Part shown: positions 27,853 through 36,026 of the stretch, piece by piece | How the letters are laid out: each line of letters begins with the position of its first letter | Numbering within the stretch: the first letter of the stretch is position 1 | Assembly (NCBI RefSeq): GCF_014230465.1 | Contig: NZ_JAAXCY010000002.1 | Location: 558,001-622,000 of the forward strand | Source of the DNA: Pseudomonas cremoris | GTDB lineage: Bacteria > Pseudomonadota > Gammaproteobacteria > Pseudomonadales > Pseudomonadaceae | DNA: 64,000 nucleotides | Direction: 5' to 3' | Made by a program: the position numbers and the translations under genes | The notes under the pieces: generated by a model | What the model saw: the letters and a program-made list of their open reading frames with translations, nothing else | What the model was told of the DNA's origin: nothing | The model's database searches: none

Positions 27853-28059
27853 CGGAAGTCCAAAACGTCGCAGGGGTAATGCGACGTGCGCGGTTCGATC
27901 CGGCGTGGGTAACGTCGGGTAACGCGAACTTTAAAGGTATAAAAAAGAAAATTTAAATACCCAAATAGCATATTGATATCACCCAAAAAGATAACCCCCG
28001 GATTCGCGGGTTTGCCGGGTGACGGCTATGGTCTTGGGGTCTGTGATTCGAGGGAATGA

Positions 28060-28149
28060 ATGATGAAAGAATTGAAACCGATGGATCCGCAGGAATTGGT
28101 GAAGTGGTTGATGGCGTTGCGTAGGGCGATCAATAGCCGAATTGTGTGA
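28060..28149 (+). CDS. Possible 29-residue small protein
   Basis: ATG 28060 (or the next codon) encodes MMKELKPMDPQELVKWLMAL followed by a basic tail RRAINSRIV. An amphipathic helix with alternating charged and hydrophobic residues is plausible. A weak ribosome site (cgaggg) lies just upstream. It sits in the 490-base gap between the ABC operon and metQ. Unproven; conservation in related genomes would decide. Confidence 0.3.
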   Translation: MMKELKPMDPQELVKWLMALRRAINSRIV

Positions 28150-28164
28150 GCCTACACAGTTCAA

Positions 28165-28253
28165 ATGTGGGAGCGGGCTTGCTCGCGAATGCGTTGGGTC
28201 AGCGATGAATGTGTCTCTGACACACCGCATTCGCGAGCAAGCCCGCTCCCACA
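28165..28253. repeat. REP doublet (REPIN-like)
   Basis: Head-to-head REP pair 16 bases after the small ORF. The right arm ends cccacag instead of cccacat. Confidence 0.92.
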
Positions 28254-28274
28254 GTTTTGACCGTATTCCAGGCC

Positions 28275-28313
28275 CAATAAAAAAACGCCGACGCTGTAGT
28301 AGCCATCGGCGTT
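28275..28313 (-). terminator. Rho-independent terminator of metQ
   Basis: On the minus strand, AACGCCGA and TCGGCGTT form an eight-base stem (28306-28313 with 28284-28291) around a 14-base loop, followed by TTTTTTATT. It lies 29 bases after the metQ stop. Confidence 0.85.
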
Positions 28314-28341
28314 GAAACCTTGAAGGGGGTTTTCAGTTACA

Positions 28342-29124
28342 TCAAAACGCAGGCACTACCGCACCGCTGTATTTCTTCTCGATGAACGCTTTGACTTCAG
28401 GGCTGGTCAGGGCCTTGGACAGCTTCTGGATGGCGTCGCTGTCCTTGTTGTCCGGACGAGCTACCAGGAAGTTCACGTATGGCGAGTCAGCGCTTTCCAG
28501 GATCAGCGCGTCTTTCGCTGGGTTCAGGCCGGCTTCCAGGGCGTAGTTGGTGTTGATCAGGTCCAGGTCAACCTGGTCCAGTACGCGTGGCAGCAGGGCC
28601 GATTCCAGCTCTTTGAATTTCAGGTGTTTCGGGTTGCTGGCGATGTCTTTCGGCGTGGCCAGGGCGTTGGTTGGGTCTTTCAGGGTGATCACGCCAGCCT
28701 TTTGCAGCAGCAACAGGGCACGGCCGCTGTTTGAGCCTTCGTTCGGGATGGCCACGGTGGCGCCGTCTTTCAGGTCTTCAATTTTCTTGATTTTTTTCGA
28801 GTAGCCGCCGAACGGTTCAACGTGCACGCCGACCACGGTCACCAGGTTGGTGCCCTTGCCCTTGTTGAAGTTTTCCAGGTACGGCAGGGTCTGGAAGTAG
28901 TTGGCGTCCAGACGCTTCTCGGCCACTTGCACGTTAGGTTGCACGTAGTCGGTGAAGACTTTGATTTCCAGGTCCACGCCTTCTTTGGCCAGGGTTGGCT
29001 TGACCAGTTCGAGGATCTCCGCGTGCGGGATCGGGGTGGCCGCAACCACCAGCTTCTCGTTGGCTTGGGCGAAGCTTGCAGTCAGGGCAGCCGCCAGTGC
29101 GGTAAACAACAGAACCTTTTTCAT
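28342..29124 (-). CDS. metQ: MetQ/NlpA-family substrate-binding protein (orphan, second copy)
   Basis: 260-residue periplasmic protein with signal peptide cleaved after SFAQA and no lipobox. NlpA motifs: VFTDYVQPNVQVAEKRLDA, NYFQTLPYLENF, GATVAIPNEGSNSGRAL and LINTNYALEAGLNP. No metN or metI is adjacent, so it probably shares the MetNI of 10.1-11.9 kb or another set elsewhere. It may be cotranscribed after the sigma-54 activator gene: 127 bases separate them, and an AT-rich promoter-like stretch (29220-29250) allows independent control. The ligand is methionine or another small sulfur compound (inference). Confidence 0.85.
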   Translation of the reverse strand: MKKVLLFTALAAALTASFAQANEKLVVAATPIPHAEILELVKPTLAKEGVDLEIKVFTDYVQPNVQVAEKRLDANYFQTLPYLENFNKGKGTNLVTVVGVHVEPFGGYSKKIKKIEDLKDGATVAIPNEGSNSGRALLLLQKAGVITLKDPTNALATPKDIASNPKHLKFKELESALLPRVLDQVDLDLINTNYALEAGLNPAKDALILESADSPYVNFLVARPDNKDSDAIQKLSKALTSPEVKAFIEKKYSGAVVPAF

Positions 29125-29251
29125 GCAGTGTCCTTATCGGAATTCCGAGGGCGTCTGTGACGACCGTTTTTATAGGGTGTGCCAGCGAAGTGCTATCGCG
29201 GCGTGGGAGTGACAATACCTAGATTTTTTATTCCCGAACAATATCTTTTAT

Positions 29252-30178
29252 TCACGTTGATATTCCATTTTGTTCATGTAGGAATTTGCGCAGAGTTTCT
29301 TGCTCGGCTGGGCTGGCACTGGCGTAGATCCGCTGTACTTGCTCCAACGGTGAACCGGCCACTGGCAGGTTTAAATGCTCCGGCAGAATCTCGTCGCCGC
29401 TGCTCACCAGCAACGCAAAGTGAATAACGTTTTCCAGCTCGCGGGTATTGCCCGGCCAACTGTGGTGTTCCAACACGTGCTGGGCGGCGTCGCTGATCAG
29501 CGGCACCGGCAGGTCCAGGCGCTGGCTGTAGATGCCCAGGAAATATTCCGCCAGGGACAGAATGTCGCCGACACGCTCACGCAGTGCCGGTAACTCCAAC
29601 TGGCCTTCGCTCAGGTAATGGAACAGACGCTCATGAAACTTGCCCGCCGCCACGGCCTGGGCCAGGTCGATGCTGGTGGCCGCCACCAGGCGCACATCCA
29701 CTGGGCTTGGCTGATGAGCACCCACTCGGGTGACTTCATGATTCTCCAGGGCGGCGAGCAACTTGACCTGGATCGGCAACGGCAAATCGCCGATCTCATC
29801 CAGGTACAAGGTGCCGCCGTTGGCCGAGCCAAACCATCCGGCCCGACTGCTGGCCGCGCCACTGTGGCTGCCGGCGGCATAGCCGAACAATTCGGCATCG
29901 GCGTAAGTCGGGCTGATGGCGCCGCAATTGACCGACACAAACAAACCTCCACGATCGCTGCCGCGGTGAATGTGGCGCGCCAGCAATTCTTTACCACTGC
30001 CGGTCTCGCCGCGAATCAACACGGGCAAGGCGCGGGGGGCGAGGCTTTCGAGGTCTTCGCGCAGTTGCCGCGAGCGTGGGTCGACAAACACCAGCGCCTT
30101 GGCGCGGATGCTCAGCGGGCTTTTATCGGCGTCGGGAAAGGTCAGCAGTGGCTGGCCGTAGGTTTCATGCAGACTCAT
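29252..30178 (-). CDS. Reduced sigma-54 activator (SfnR-like AAA+ domain only)
   Basis: 308 residues from ATG 30178 (MSLHETYGQPLLTF). The in-frame start at 30202 is less likely. An AAA+ activator domain fills most of it: Walker A GETGSGKE (57-64), Walker B GGTLYLDE (121-128), FHERLFHYL (181-189) and WPGNTRELENVIHF (241-254). Two parts expected in an enhancer-binding protein are absent. The GAFTGA loop that contacts sigma-54 reads GSHSGA (103-108), and no Fis-type helix-turn-helix follows residue 280. There is also no sensor domain. SfnR-type regulators control dimethyl-sulfone and organosulfur genes in pseudomonads. This one may work with another activator or have lost function. Confidence 0.75.
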   Translation of the reverse strand: MSLHETYGQPLLTFPDADKSPLSIRAKALVFVDPRSRQLREDLESLAPRALPVLIRGETGSGKELLARHIHRGSDRGGLFVSVNCGAISPTYADAELFGYAAGSHSGAASSRAGWFGSANGGTLYLDEIGDLPLPIQVKLLAALENHEVTRVGAHQPSPVDVRLVAATSIDLAQAVAAGKFHERLFHYLSEGQLELPALRERVGDILSLAEYFLGIYSQRLDLPVPLISDAAQHVLEHHSWPGNTRELENVIHFALLVSSGDEILPEHLNLPVAGSPLEQVQRIYASASPAEQETLRKFLHEQNGIST

Positions 30179-30227
30179 GGCAGGCTCCCGCCCCGGATCC
30201 ACTCAGGGACGGGGCGTTGAAAAATGT

Positions 30228-30809
30228 TCAGGCACTACGCCGGGCGTGATGCTCAAGGCGGTTTTGCAGGCGATAGAGGTAAGCGAAACCCTGCTCCCAG
30301 CGCTGGTGGCCGGACTTCACATTGATATGGCCGGCGCCCGACAGGATGCCGGCTTCGGCACCCCAGTTGCGTGCCAGCTCCAGGGCCCGTGGGGCGCTGA
30401 CGGCGCTGTCGTTGTCAGAGCTGACGACCTGGCTCGGGAACGGCAACAGGTCAGTCGGGATCGGCGCGAAATTACGCAAGGCAGGCGAGCAAGCAGGTCG
30501 TTCAACATCAGCCGGGGCCACCAACAAGGCACCGCGCACTTGACGCAAGAACTGCACCGGCGCGGTGGCCGCCCAATGGGCCACGGTGATGCAGCCCAGG
30601 CTATGGGCAATCAGGATCACCGGCGTGCTGTCAGCAGCGATAGCCTCGGCCAGCGCCGCCACCCAGTCTTCGCGGCGCGGCGTCAGCCAATCGGCCTGCT
30701 CCACGCGCGCGCTGTTGGGCAGGCTGTTCTGCCAATGACTTTGCCAATGATCTTCTGGCGATCCTTGCCAGCCCGGCACGATCAGATAACGAATCGACTC
30801 GCTGTGCAT
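30228..30809 (-). CDS. RBBP9/YdeN-family alpha/beta hydrolase
   Basis: 193-residue serine hydrolase. The N terminus IRYLIVPGWQGSPEDHWQSH gives the oxyanion region. AHSLGC around residue 70 carries the nucleophile serine. SDNDSAVS supplies the acid and SGAGHINVKSGH the histidine. Length and motifs match the RBBP9/YdeN family, a group with poorly known substrates. It starts 49 bases upstream of the sigma-54 gene and could be in the same transcript. Confidence 0.82.
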   Translation of the reverse strand: MHSESIRYLIVPGWQGSPEDHWQSHWQNSLPNSARVEQADWLTPRREDWVAALAEAIAADSTPVILIAHSLGCITVAHWAATAPVQFLRQVRGALLVAPADVERPACSPALRNFAPIPTDLLPFPSQVVSSDNDSAVSAPRALELARNWGAEAGILSGAGHINVKSGHQRWEQGFAYLYRLQNRLEHHARRSA

Positions 30810-30928
30810 GGGTGTGCCCTCCTGCAGCGTTTAACGTTGTAGGACAGTATAGGGACGAGGGTTATATTCGTTAAGGAATAAGAAGCTATTTATTAATAAC
30901 CAAAAACTCAACCACAGTGGAGATCCAA

Positions 30929-31019
30929 ATGTGGGAGCGGGCTTGCTCGCGAATGCGGTGTGTCAGTCGACACCTTCATCGCTGACCCACCGCATTCGCG
31001 AGCAAGCCCGCTCCCACAC
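30929..31019. repeat. REP doublet (REPIN-like)
   Basis: Head-to-head REP pair in the 316-base gap between the hydrolase start and the exbD terminator. The gap otherwise holds only the hydrolase promoter region (AT-rich 30850-30900). Confidence 0.92.
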
Positions 31020-31066
31020 TGACCTGATTTCAGATTGGAATCTGTGGCGATCCTCAAATCACAGGC

Positions 31067-31106
31067 AAAAAAAAGGCCGCACCCTGCCAAGGAGACGGCC
31101 AAAAAA
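31067..31106 (-). terminator. Rho-independent terminator of tonB-exbB-exbD
   Basis: Minus-strand stem GGCCGTC/GGTGCGGCC-type hairpin (GGCCG pairs with CGGCC) followed by eight T. It lies about 20 bases after the exbD stop. Confidence 0.8.
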
Positions 31107-31125
31107 TTGTCGAGGCATTTGCAAC

Positions 31126-31527
31126 TTAACGAGCGGTAATCACCGACAACTTGGTAATGCCCGCGCGTTCGATAGACGCCATGGCTCGCGCCACTTCGCC
31201 GTAGTTCACTCCATCGTCAGCCTGCAGTTGCACCCGAACCTCCGGGTCCTTGGCTTTCGCCGACTGCAGGTTGAATTCCAGCAGGTCCGGCTGAATTTCG
31301 TCCTTGTTGATAAACACTTTGCCAGCGCCGTCGATGCTCACCACCAGCGGGTCCTTCTGCTCTACCGGCGCCACGGACTCGGTCTTGGGCAGGTTGATCG
31401 GGATCGCGTTGGTCAGCAGCGGCGCGGTGACGATAAACACCACCAGCAGTACCAGCATCACGTCCACCAGCGGCGTGACGTTGATCTCGCTCAGTACCTC
31501 ATCGCTGTCTTGTGTGGAGAAGGCCAT
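31126..31527 (-). CDS. exbD: ExbD/TolR-family energy transducer subunit
   Basis: 133-residue inner-membrane protein with one N-terminal helix. INVTPLVDVMLVLLVVFIVT contains the aspartate that carries protons in the ExbB-ExbD motor. The periplasmic domain follows. It couples the proton gradient to TonB for outer-membrane receptor uptake (siderophores, heme, vitamin B12). The start lies one base after the exbB stop. Confidence 0.9.
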   Translation of the reverse strand: MAFSTQDSDEVLSEINVTPLVDVMLVLLVVFIVTAPLLTNAIPINLPKTESVAPVEQKDPLVVSIDGAGKVFINKDEIQPDLLEFNLQSAKAKDPEVRVQLQADDGVNYGEVARAMASIERAGITKLSVITAR

Positions 31528-31528
31528 T

Positions 31529-32248
31529 TCAGGACGCCTCCTTCACTTTTTGCGGGGTACCGGCAGCGGCTTTGTTCAGTGTGGGGTGCAGCAGCACACG
31601 GAACGAATTTTTCTGCGCCAGGCTGTAAAAGTCGTGGGCGAAGTCGTCGAGGTCGGCGGCGGTGAGCTTGAGGCGACGCAGGAAGTAGTTGTAAACCAGC
31701 ACCGCAGGCACGGCGACGGCGATACCCACGCCGGTGGCAACCAGTGCGGCACCAATCGGGCCGGCCACGGTTTCGAGGCTGGCGGAGCCCGCGGCGCTGA
31801 TGCCTTTCAAGGCTTCCATGATGCCCCACACGGTGCCGAACAGACCGATAAACGGCGAGGTACTGCCGATACTGGCGACCACGGCCAGGCCGGTTTCCAG
31901 GGAGCGGCGTTCACGTACGATCTGCTGACGCAGGGCACGTTCGAGGCGGTCCTGGTGGTTGATCGCCTGGCTCAAGTCAGCCGCGTGCGGCGCGTCGCCC
32001 ACTTGGATCGCGGCGTAACCGGCCTGTGCCACACGGGCAGCGGCGCCCGGTTGGGTTTCAGCCAGCTCGGCGGCAGAGTCGAGACTCGACGCCGCCCAGA
32101 ACTGTTTGTGGAATTTACGATCCTGCGCCTTGAGGCGACCGAACTGCACGCCCTTAAGCAGGGCCAAGCCCCAGGTGGCGACCGAAAAGACCACCAGCAG
32201 CCAGATCACCGCGCTTTCGATGGATTCAAGTGGAGATGCTAATGCCAT
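31529..32248 (-). CDS. exbB: ExbB/MotA/TolQ-family proton channel
   Basis: 239 residues from ATG 32248 (MALASPLESIESAVIWLLVV), preceded by gagggaac. The in-frame codon at 32287 is not needed. Three membrane helices are visible: 10-35, then a pair around GSTSPFIGLFGTVWGIMEAL and ALVATGVGIAVAVPAVLVYN. The cytoplasmic loop between helices 1 and 2 is about 90 residues. It pairs with ExbD. Confidence 0.9.
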   Translation of the reverse strand: MALASPLESIESAVIWLLVVFSVATWGLALLKGVQFGRLKAQDRKFHKQFWAASSLDSAAELAETQPGAAARVAQAGYAAIQVGDAPHAADLSQAINHQDRLERALRQQIVRERRSLETGLAVVASIGSTSPFIGLFGTVWGIMEALKGISAAGSASLETVAGPIGAALVATGVGIAVAVPAVLVYNYFLRRLKLTAADLDDFAHDFYSLAQKNSFRVLLHPTLNKAAAGTPQKVKEAS

Positions 32249-32302
32249 GATGTGTTCCCTCTGTGCAGGTCGCGGCGTGTGCAACACACCGCAGCCGAAT
32301 AG

Positions 32303-33115
32303 TTAGTGAATCTTGAAATCGATCGGTACGCTGACCCAGCCGTCCTGGGCCACATCACCTTGCTTGGCCGGTACGAAGCTCCAGCGCTTCACGGCGGCCA
32401 AGGCAGCGTCGTCGAGTTGCTGGCGACCGCTGCTTTTCTGGATCTGGATCTCACCCGGTTTGCCGCTGGCCAGTACATGCACCCTGAGCAAGACCGTGCC
32501 TTCCCAGCCCCGGCGCTGGGCCAGTGACGGGTACTCGGGCGCCGGGTTCTTCAGGTACGCAGCGTTGGCCGAAGCGGGTGTTACCGGGGCCGGCGCGGGT
32601 GGCGCGGGCGGCGCAGGCGGTGCCGGTTTCGGTGGCGTAGGCGGCTGCTCGACCGGTTTAGGGGCGGGCTCAGGCTTGGGCACCGGTTTGGGCACGGGCT
32701 TGGGTTTTGGAATCGGTTTTTTGGGCGCAGGTTTTGCGGCCAACTCATCCACGACCGGTGGCGGTGGTTCAACCACAGGCGGCGGTGGTGGTGGCGGTAC
32801 AGGCGGTGGCGGCTCAACTACCGGCGGCGCCGGCTGGGAGAACTCGATGGTCATTGGCGGAATTTCCGGCGGCACGATCGGCAGCACCGGGGTCGGCTTC
32901 TGGGCCACCCAATAAATCACCGCACCGTGCAGGGCCAGCACCAGCAAGCCCAGCAAAATCCCTTCGCGACGGCTAGAGAAACGCTTCGGGGTCTTCTGCG
33001 TTCGCAGTTGCCCCAACGGCGCGCGGTGCGGCCGGCCAAGGTCGACCAACTCACCACTCGGTGCCTGGCGCCATTGCGCCTCTTGTGCACTGGCGGCGGT
33101 TTGGACATTGCCCAT
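32303..33115 (-). CDS. tonB: TonB-family energy transducer
   Basis: 270 residues from ATG 33115 (MGNVQTAASAQEAQ). A cytoplasmic extension of about 50 residues precedes the single membrane helix (EGILLGLLVLALHGAVIYWV). The Pro/Lys-rich spacer of about 100 residues spans the periplasm. The C-terminal domain (residues about 200-270) has PEYPSLAQRRGWEGTVLLRV and RWSFVPAKQGD and contacts TonB boxes of receptors. The order tonB-exbB-exbD and the long N-terminal extension resemble the TonB2-ExbB1-ExbD1 set of PAO1 (recall). No convincing Fur box was found upstream by eye. Confidence 0.88.
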   Translation of the reverse strand: MGNVQTAASAQEAQWRQAPSGELVDLGRPHRAPLGQLRTQKTPKRFSSRREGILLGLLVLALHGAVIYWVAQKPTPVLPIVPPEIPPMTIEFSQPAPPVVEPPPPVPPPPPPPVVEPPPPVVDELAAKPAPKKPIPKPKPVPKPVPKPEPAPKPVEQPPTPPKPAPPAPPAPPAPAPVTPASANAAYLKNPAPEYPSLAQRRGWEGTVLLRVHVLASGKPGEIQIQKSSGRQQLDDAALAAVKRWSFVPAKQGDVAQDGWVSVPIDFKIH

Positions 33116-33339
33116 TGATTCACTCCCTACGGTTTTTAAGCAAAAAAACCGACAGGCCTGCATGGAAGGCCGTCGTGGGCTGAATCATCGGGGTCAGACG
33201 CTTATCTCTTAAAGTAATCTTTACAGTTATACATAGACCAAAAACGAATAAATGAAACATCTAGAAACGTCAAAGCCCCGGTTTACGCGGGCTCCAGGCG
33301 AGGTGCATTTTTTCGATGCTTTTAAGGCATACAAAATAT

Positions 33340-34206
33340 TCAGTAAAGGCATGAGTCAACGGGGCTTTTTGCGCACAAATCGAACAACTCGCTCTGTAAA
33401 CACTGCCCCGCCTCGCCCAAGCCACTGCGGGCATACAACGCCAGCCGCACGCCTTGAACCACCGGCAAGCCACTGTCCACGCCCAACACCACATGCCCGG
33501 CTTGCACCACGCGCAGCGGCAACAGGCTGACGCCCAACCCCGCCGCCACTGCCGCACACACACTGGCCAGGCTGGCGCTGGAATAGCCGATGCGCCAGCG
33601 CCAACCGCCCACCTCTAGGTGTTGCAGCATTTCATTGCGGTACAACCCGCCCACCGGAAAAGCCACCAACGGCAGCGGGTCGCGCCCCAGGGACGGCGTG
33701 CTACGGCTGTCCACCCAACACAGCGGCTCCGGCCACGAGGCCAGGCAGTCGGCGCTGTCGCCCATCTGCTTGACCAGCAATACGTCGAACTCTCCGGCGC
33801 GGTACTGGCGCTGCAACTCCGGGCCAAGGCCGCTGGTGACTTCCAGGCGCACACGCGGGTAAGCCACCACAAACGCCGACAGCAGCGGCATCAACCGTTC
33901 GGACGCAAAGTCTTCCGGCACACCGAGGCGCAATACGCCGTCGCTTTGCTGGTTGATCAGCACATCGGCAGCCTCTTCATGCAACGCCAGGATGCGCCGC
34001 GCGTAGGCCAGCAAGCGCTCACCTTCGGCAGTGGCCACCACCCGCCGCTGGTCGCGGTCGAGCAACTGGCAGGCCACGGCTTCTTCCAGGCGGCGGATCT
34101 GCTGGCTCACGGTGGACTGGGTCAGGTGCAGGCGCTCGGCGGCGCGGGTGAAGTTGCCGCAGTCCACCACGGCGACAAAACTGCGTAGCAACACGGGATC
34201 GAACAT
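33340..34206 (-). CDS. LysR-family transcriptional regulator
   Basis: 288 residues from ATG 34206 (MFDPVLLRSFVAVVDCG). Earlier in-frame starts at 34218 and 34230 are possible. The winged helix-turn-helix is NFTRAAERLHLTQSTVSQQIRRLEE, followed by a LysR substrate-binding domain (GVLRLGVPEDFASERLMPLL). It is divergent from the deaminase/MFS pair 105 bases away and may control it. Confidence 0.82.
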   Translation of the reverse strand: MFDPVLLRSFVAVVDCGNFTRAAERLHLTQSTVSQQIRRLEEAVACQLLDRDQRRVVATAEGERLLAYARRILALHEEAADVLINQQSDGVLRLGVPEDFASERLMPLLSAFVVAYPRVRLEVTSGLGPELQRQYRAGEFDVLLVKQMGDSADCLASWPEPLCWVDSRSTPSLGRDPLPLVAFPVGGLYRNEMLQHLEVGGWRWRIGYSSASLASVCAAVAAGLGVSLLPLRVVQAGHVVLGVDSGLPVVQGVRLALYARSGLGEAGQCLQSELFDLCAKSPVDSCLY

Positions 34207-34311
34207 GGTTCTCACCATTCCATTTGCCACTGGTTGGCATGGTTATATTTAATTTCAGAATACCTCGGCGGCTACGCATACTTCACCCTTCATCGTGCCC
34301 CGGAGGCTTGC

Positions 34312-34773
34312 ATGACCGACGATCAACAGTACCTGCAACGCGCTGTCGCCCTAGCCCACACCAATGTCGCCCATGGCGGTCGCCCGTTCGGCGCGGTGCT
34401 GACGCACAACGGTGAAGTGCTGGTAGAGGCCGTGAACGAGATCCACCTGACCCAAGACCCCACCGCCCATGCCGAGCTGCTGGCCATACGCGCAGCGAGC
34501 CGGCAACTCGGCGCACGCCTAGAGGGTTGTGTGATCTACGCCAGCGGCCAACCCTGCCCGATGTGCCTGAGCGCCATGTACCTGTGCGGCGTGGAGCGGG
34601 TGGTGTTCGCGGCCAGCAACGCAATGGCCGAACCCTTCGGGCTGTCGACGGCAGCCATCGGTCAACAGGTCGGCTTGCCCCTCAGCGAACAACGCCTGCC
34701 GATCCAGCATCTGCCCGACGCCTCTATGACGGCCTTGTACCGCCAATGGAAAGCCCTGCATGACCCTCAATAA
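34312..34773 (+). CDS. Nucleoside/guanine deaminase (CDA superfamily)
   Basis: 153-residue zinc deaminase. Zinc and catalytic sites are TAHAELLAIRAA (His and the proton-shuttling Glu) and QPCPMCLSAMYLCGV (two Cys). Length and motifs are closest to GuaD-type guanine deaminases and related TadA-like enzymes. ATG 34312 follows a strong cggagg; the in-frame start at 34234 is rejected. The downstream MFS gene overlaps its end by 14 bases, which suggests joint uptake and deamination of a purine or similar base. Confidence 0.82.
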   Translation: MTDDQQYLQRAVALAHTNVAHGGRPFGAVLTHNGEVLVEAVNEIHLTQDPTAHAELLAIRAASRQLGARLEGCVIYASGQPCPMCLSAMYLCGVERVVFAASNAMAEPFGLSTAAIGQQVGLPLSEQRLPIQHLPDASMTALYRQWKALHDPQ

Positions 34774-35941
34774 ATCCCTCGCCGGCTGGGGCCTGCTCGT
34801 AGTGCTTGGCCTGAACCTGCGGCCGATCCTCAGCTCCATCAGCCCACTGCTTGGCGAAATCCGCCAGGCCACCGGCTTGAGTTTCCAAAGCAGCGCGTTG
34901 CTCACCAGCCTGCCGGTGGTGTGCATGGGGCTGGTCGCTTTAGTAGGCGTACGGGTTGAAGCGCAATTGGGCGAACGACGCGGCATCGCCCTGGGCTTGA
35001 TGATGATTTTGCTGGCGTGCCTGGCCCGCTGGCTGATGGGTCAGGGCTCGACGCTGCTGGTAACCGCCTTGCTCGGCGGCGCGGGTGTGGCGCTGATCCA
35101 GGCACTGGTGCCAGCGATGATCAAGCGCGAATTTCATCACCGCGTACCCGTGGCGATGGGCGTGTATTCGGCGTCGCTGATGGCGGGTGGCGGGCTCGCG
35201 GCGTTGCTCAGCCCGATGGCGGCCACGCATTTCCAGCAATGGCAGGCAGGGTTGGGCGTTTGGTTGTTGCCGGCGCTGGGGGCGTTGCTGTTATGGGCCT
35301 GGTTGCCGTTGGGCGCGGCCAAAAGCGCAAAAGAGTTTCCCGCATTCAAGGGCCTGCGCAACCGCCGCGCGTGGCTGTTGGCGCTGTACTTCGGCCTGGT
35401 GAACTGCGGCTATATGAGCATGGTGGCGTGGCTGCCGGCCTACTATCAGCAATTGGGCTGGGGCGTGTTGCCCAGCGGCTCGCTGCTGGCGTTCATGACT
35501 ATCTTCCAGGTGATCGCCGCGCTACTGATGCCGGTGTTGGCGCAACGCGGTGTCGACCGCCGCCCACTACTCGCCATCAGCCTGTTGGCACAGACCGTGG
35601 GTTACCTCGGCCTGATCATCGCGCCGCAGCAATTCCCACACCTGTGGGTGGCGCTGTGCGGCTTCGGCCTGGGTGCGTGTTTCGCGCTGAGCCTGCTGCT
35701 GACCCTCGACCACCATCGCGACCCACGGCAAGCCGGGCAATTGGCGGCTTTCGTGCAAGGCGTGGGCTTTTTGATCAATGCGATTTCGCCGTGGATGACC
35801 GGCTGGCTGCGCGAACTCACCGGCAGCTTTGTCAGCGCGTGGGTGGTGTTGACGGTGACCGTGGTGGCAATGCTGGTGGTGACGCGGGTATTCAGCCCGG
35901 CCACCTATCGCACGGCGCCTGCTCTATATATATGCATTTAA
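34760..35941 (+). CDS. MFS transporter, CynX/NimT family
   Basis: 393 residues with about 12 hydrophobic helices. The N terminus LAGWGLLVVLGLNLRPILSS matches CynX/NimT (2-nitroimidazole/cyanate) carriers, including the NLRP motif. GQLAAFVQGVGFLINAISPW is the conserved second-half block. Overlap with the deaminase gene implies translational coupling. Substrate unknown; a purine or cyanate-like compound is possible. Confidence 0.8.
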   Translation: MTLNKSLAGWGLLVVLGLNLRPILSSISPLLGEIRQATGLSFQSSALLTSLPVVCMGLVALVGVRVEAQLGERRGIALGLMMILLACLARWLMGQGSTLLVTALLGGAGVALIQALVPAMIKREFHHRVPVAMGVYSASLMAGGGLAALLSPMAATHFQQWQAGLGVWLLPALGALLLWAWLPLGAAKSAKEFPAFKGLRNRRAWLLALYFGLVNCGYMSMVAWLPAYYQQLGWGVLPSGSLLAFMTIFQVIAALLMPVLAQRGVDRRPLLAISLLAQTVGYLGLIIAPQQFPHLWVALCGFGLGACFALSLLLTLDHHRDPRQAGQLAAFVQGVGFLINAISPWMTGWLRELTGSFVSAWVVLTVTVVAMLVVTRVFSPATYRTAPALYICI

Positions 35942-36026
35942 GATCTAGATAAAACAAACATGCTTCATTGACGGAATAAGCAGACACCTTAAAATTCCGG
36001 CTCTCCTCTTGGACGCCGGGCGCCCC

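Noticed and set aside
33116..33339. Possible Fur box upstream of tonB
   Set aside because: The AT-rich stretch near 33210-33250 was compared with the 19-base Fur consensus by eye and matches too few positions.
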